DNA of 21,758 nucleotides. It comes from JAYVFR01 sp043772945 (GTDB taxonomy: Bacteria > Patescibacteriota > JACMRA01). The stretch lies in contig JAYVFR010000025.1 in the NCBI GenBank assembly GCA_043772945.1, forward strand, positions 1 to 21,758, read 5' to 3'. The first letter of the stretch is position 1. Each line of letters opens with the position of its first letter. Made by a program: the position numbers and the translations under genes. Shown here in pieces: positions 21,643-21,758 of this stretch. A model generated the notes under the pieces. The model saw nothing but the letters and a program-made list of their open reading frames with translations. It ran no database searches and was not told the origin of the DNA.

Positions 21643-21758
21643 ATGGCAAGACATACAGTTAAACAAAAACAAATTACAAATAAGTTCGAACATCACTATT
21701 TTAGAATAACTAAATTGTCTAAATTCCTCTTAGCCACTTTTATCTTGTTATCTTTATT
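21643..21758 (+). CDS. Start of a secreted or membrane protein, cut by the window edge
   Basis: The ATG at 21643 opens a frame of 38 codons to the end of the window. The product starts with a basic, polar stretch of about 24 residues containing HH, followed by KLSKFLLATFILLSL, the beginning of a hydrophobic signal or anchor helix. The gene is preceded by the same 75-base element as the surface-protein gene at 18203, so it probably encodes another surface component under shared control. Its family cannot be told from this piece. Confidence 0.65.
   Translation, partial: MARHTVKQKQITNKFEHHYFRITKLSKFLLATFILLSL

Noticed and set aside
1..21758. CRISPR array, insertion sequence or prophage
   Set aside because: No regularly spaced repeats, transposase, integrase or phage structural genes were seen on either strand.

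Overview
This AT-rich window comes from a bacterium with a small, compact genome. Genes sit almost end to end, convergent neighbours are separated by a few bases or overlap, and nearly all stops are TAA with a few TAG. The gene set is ordinary for bacteria (rsmH, xseB, rpsO, HU, phosphohexomutase, MsrBA). It is combined with an excinuclease UvrC that has lost its N-terminal half and with surface proteins of a kind I associate with the Candidate Phyla Radiation (Patescibacteria, possibly Saccharibacteria). That lineage call is an inference from gene content and composition. There is no 16S rRNA or other decisive marker here. The standard genetic code fits all intact genes.

Layout. 1-141: non-coding with an inverted repeat. 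142-3121 (minus): a large secreted or anchored protein with a ricin-type lectin and a putative papain-like cysteine hydrolase domain, followed by a small two-helix membrane protein. 3251-4037: remnant of an APH/choline-kinase-type phosphotransferase. 4031-5153 (minus): PAP2 phosphatase and a DUF1003 protein. 5448-7354 (plus): xseB-rsmH-site-2 protease. 7453-9693: MsrBA fusion, SIMPL/DUF541 protein, second DUF1003 protein. 9700-12604 (minus): secreted GH5 glucanase, FemAB-like aminoacyltransferase, rpsO. 12717-14918 (minus): coiled-coil membrane protein, RlpA-like protein, HU, YtxH-like protein. 15006-16553 (plus): DEDD-type exonuclease and the C-terminal half of UvrC. 16536-17981 (minus): phosphomannomutase/phosphoglucomutase. 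18203 to the end (plus): a surface-protein locus, with an abundant-looking secreted beta-rich protein, a DUF916-like membrane-anchored partner split by a frameshift, and the start of another secreted or membrane protein at the right edge.

Themes. Much of the window concerns the cell surface: lectin-hydrolase, glucanase, FemAB, PAP2, RlpA-like, SIMPL, site-2 protease and surface proteins. Most start codons lack a Shine-Dalgarno sequence. Several have a TTGACA-type -35 or TATAAT-type -10 placed so that transcription should begin at or within a few bases of the ATG, which suggests leaderless mRNAs. Two other genes have hexanucleotide repeats in their leaders. A 75-bp element, 67/75 identical and ungapped, precedes two genes of the surface locus and is the strongest unexplained non-coding signal.
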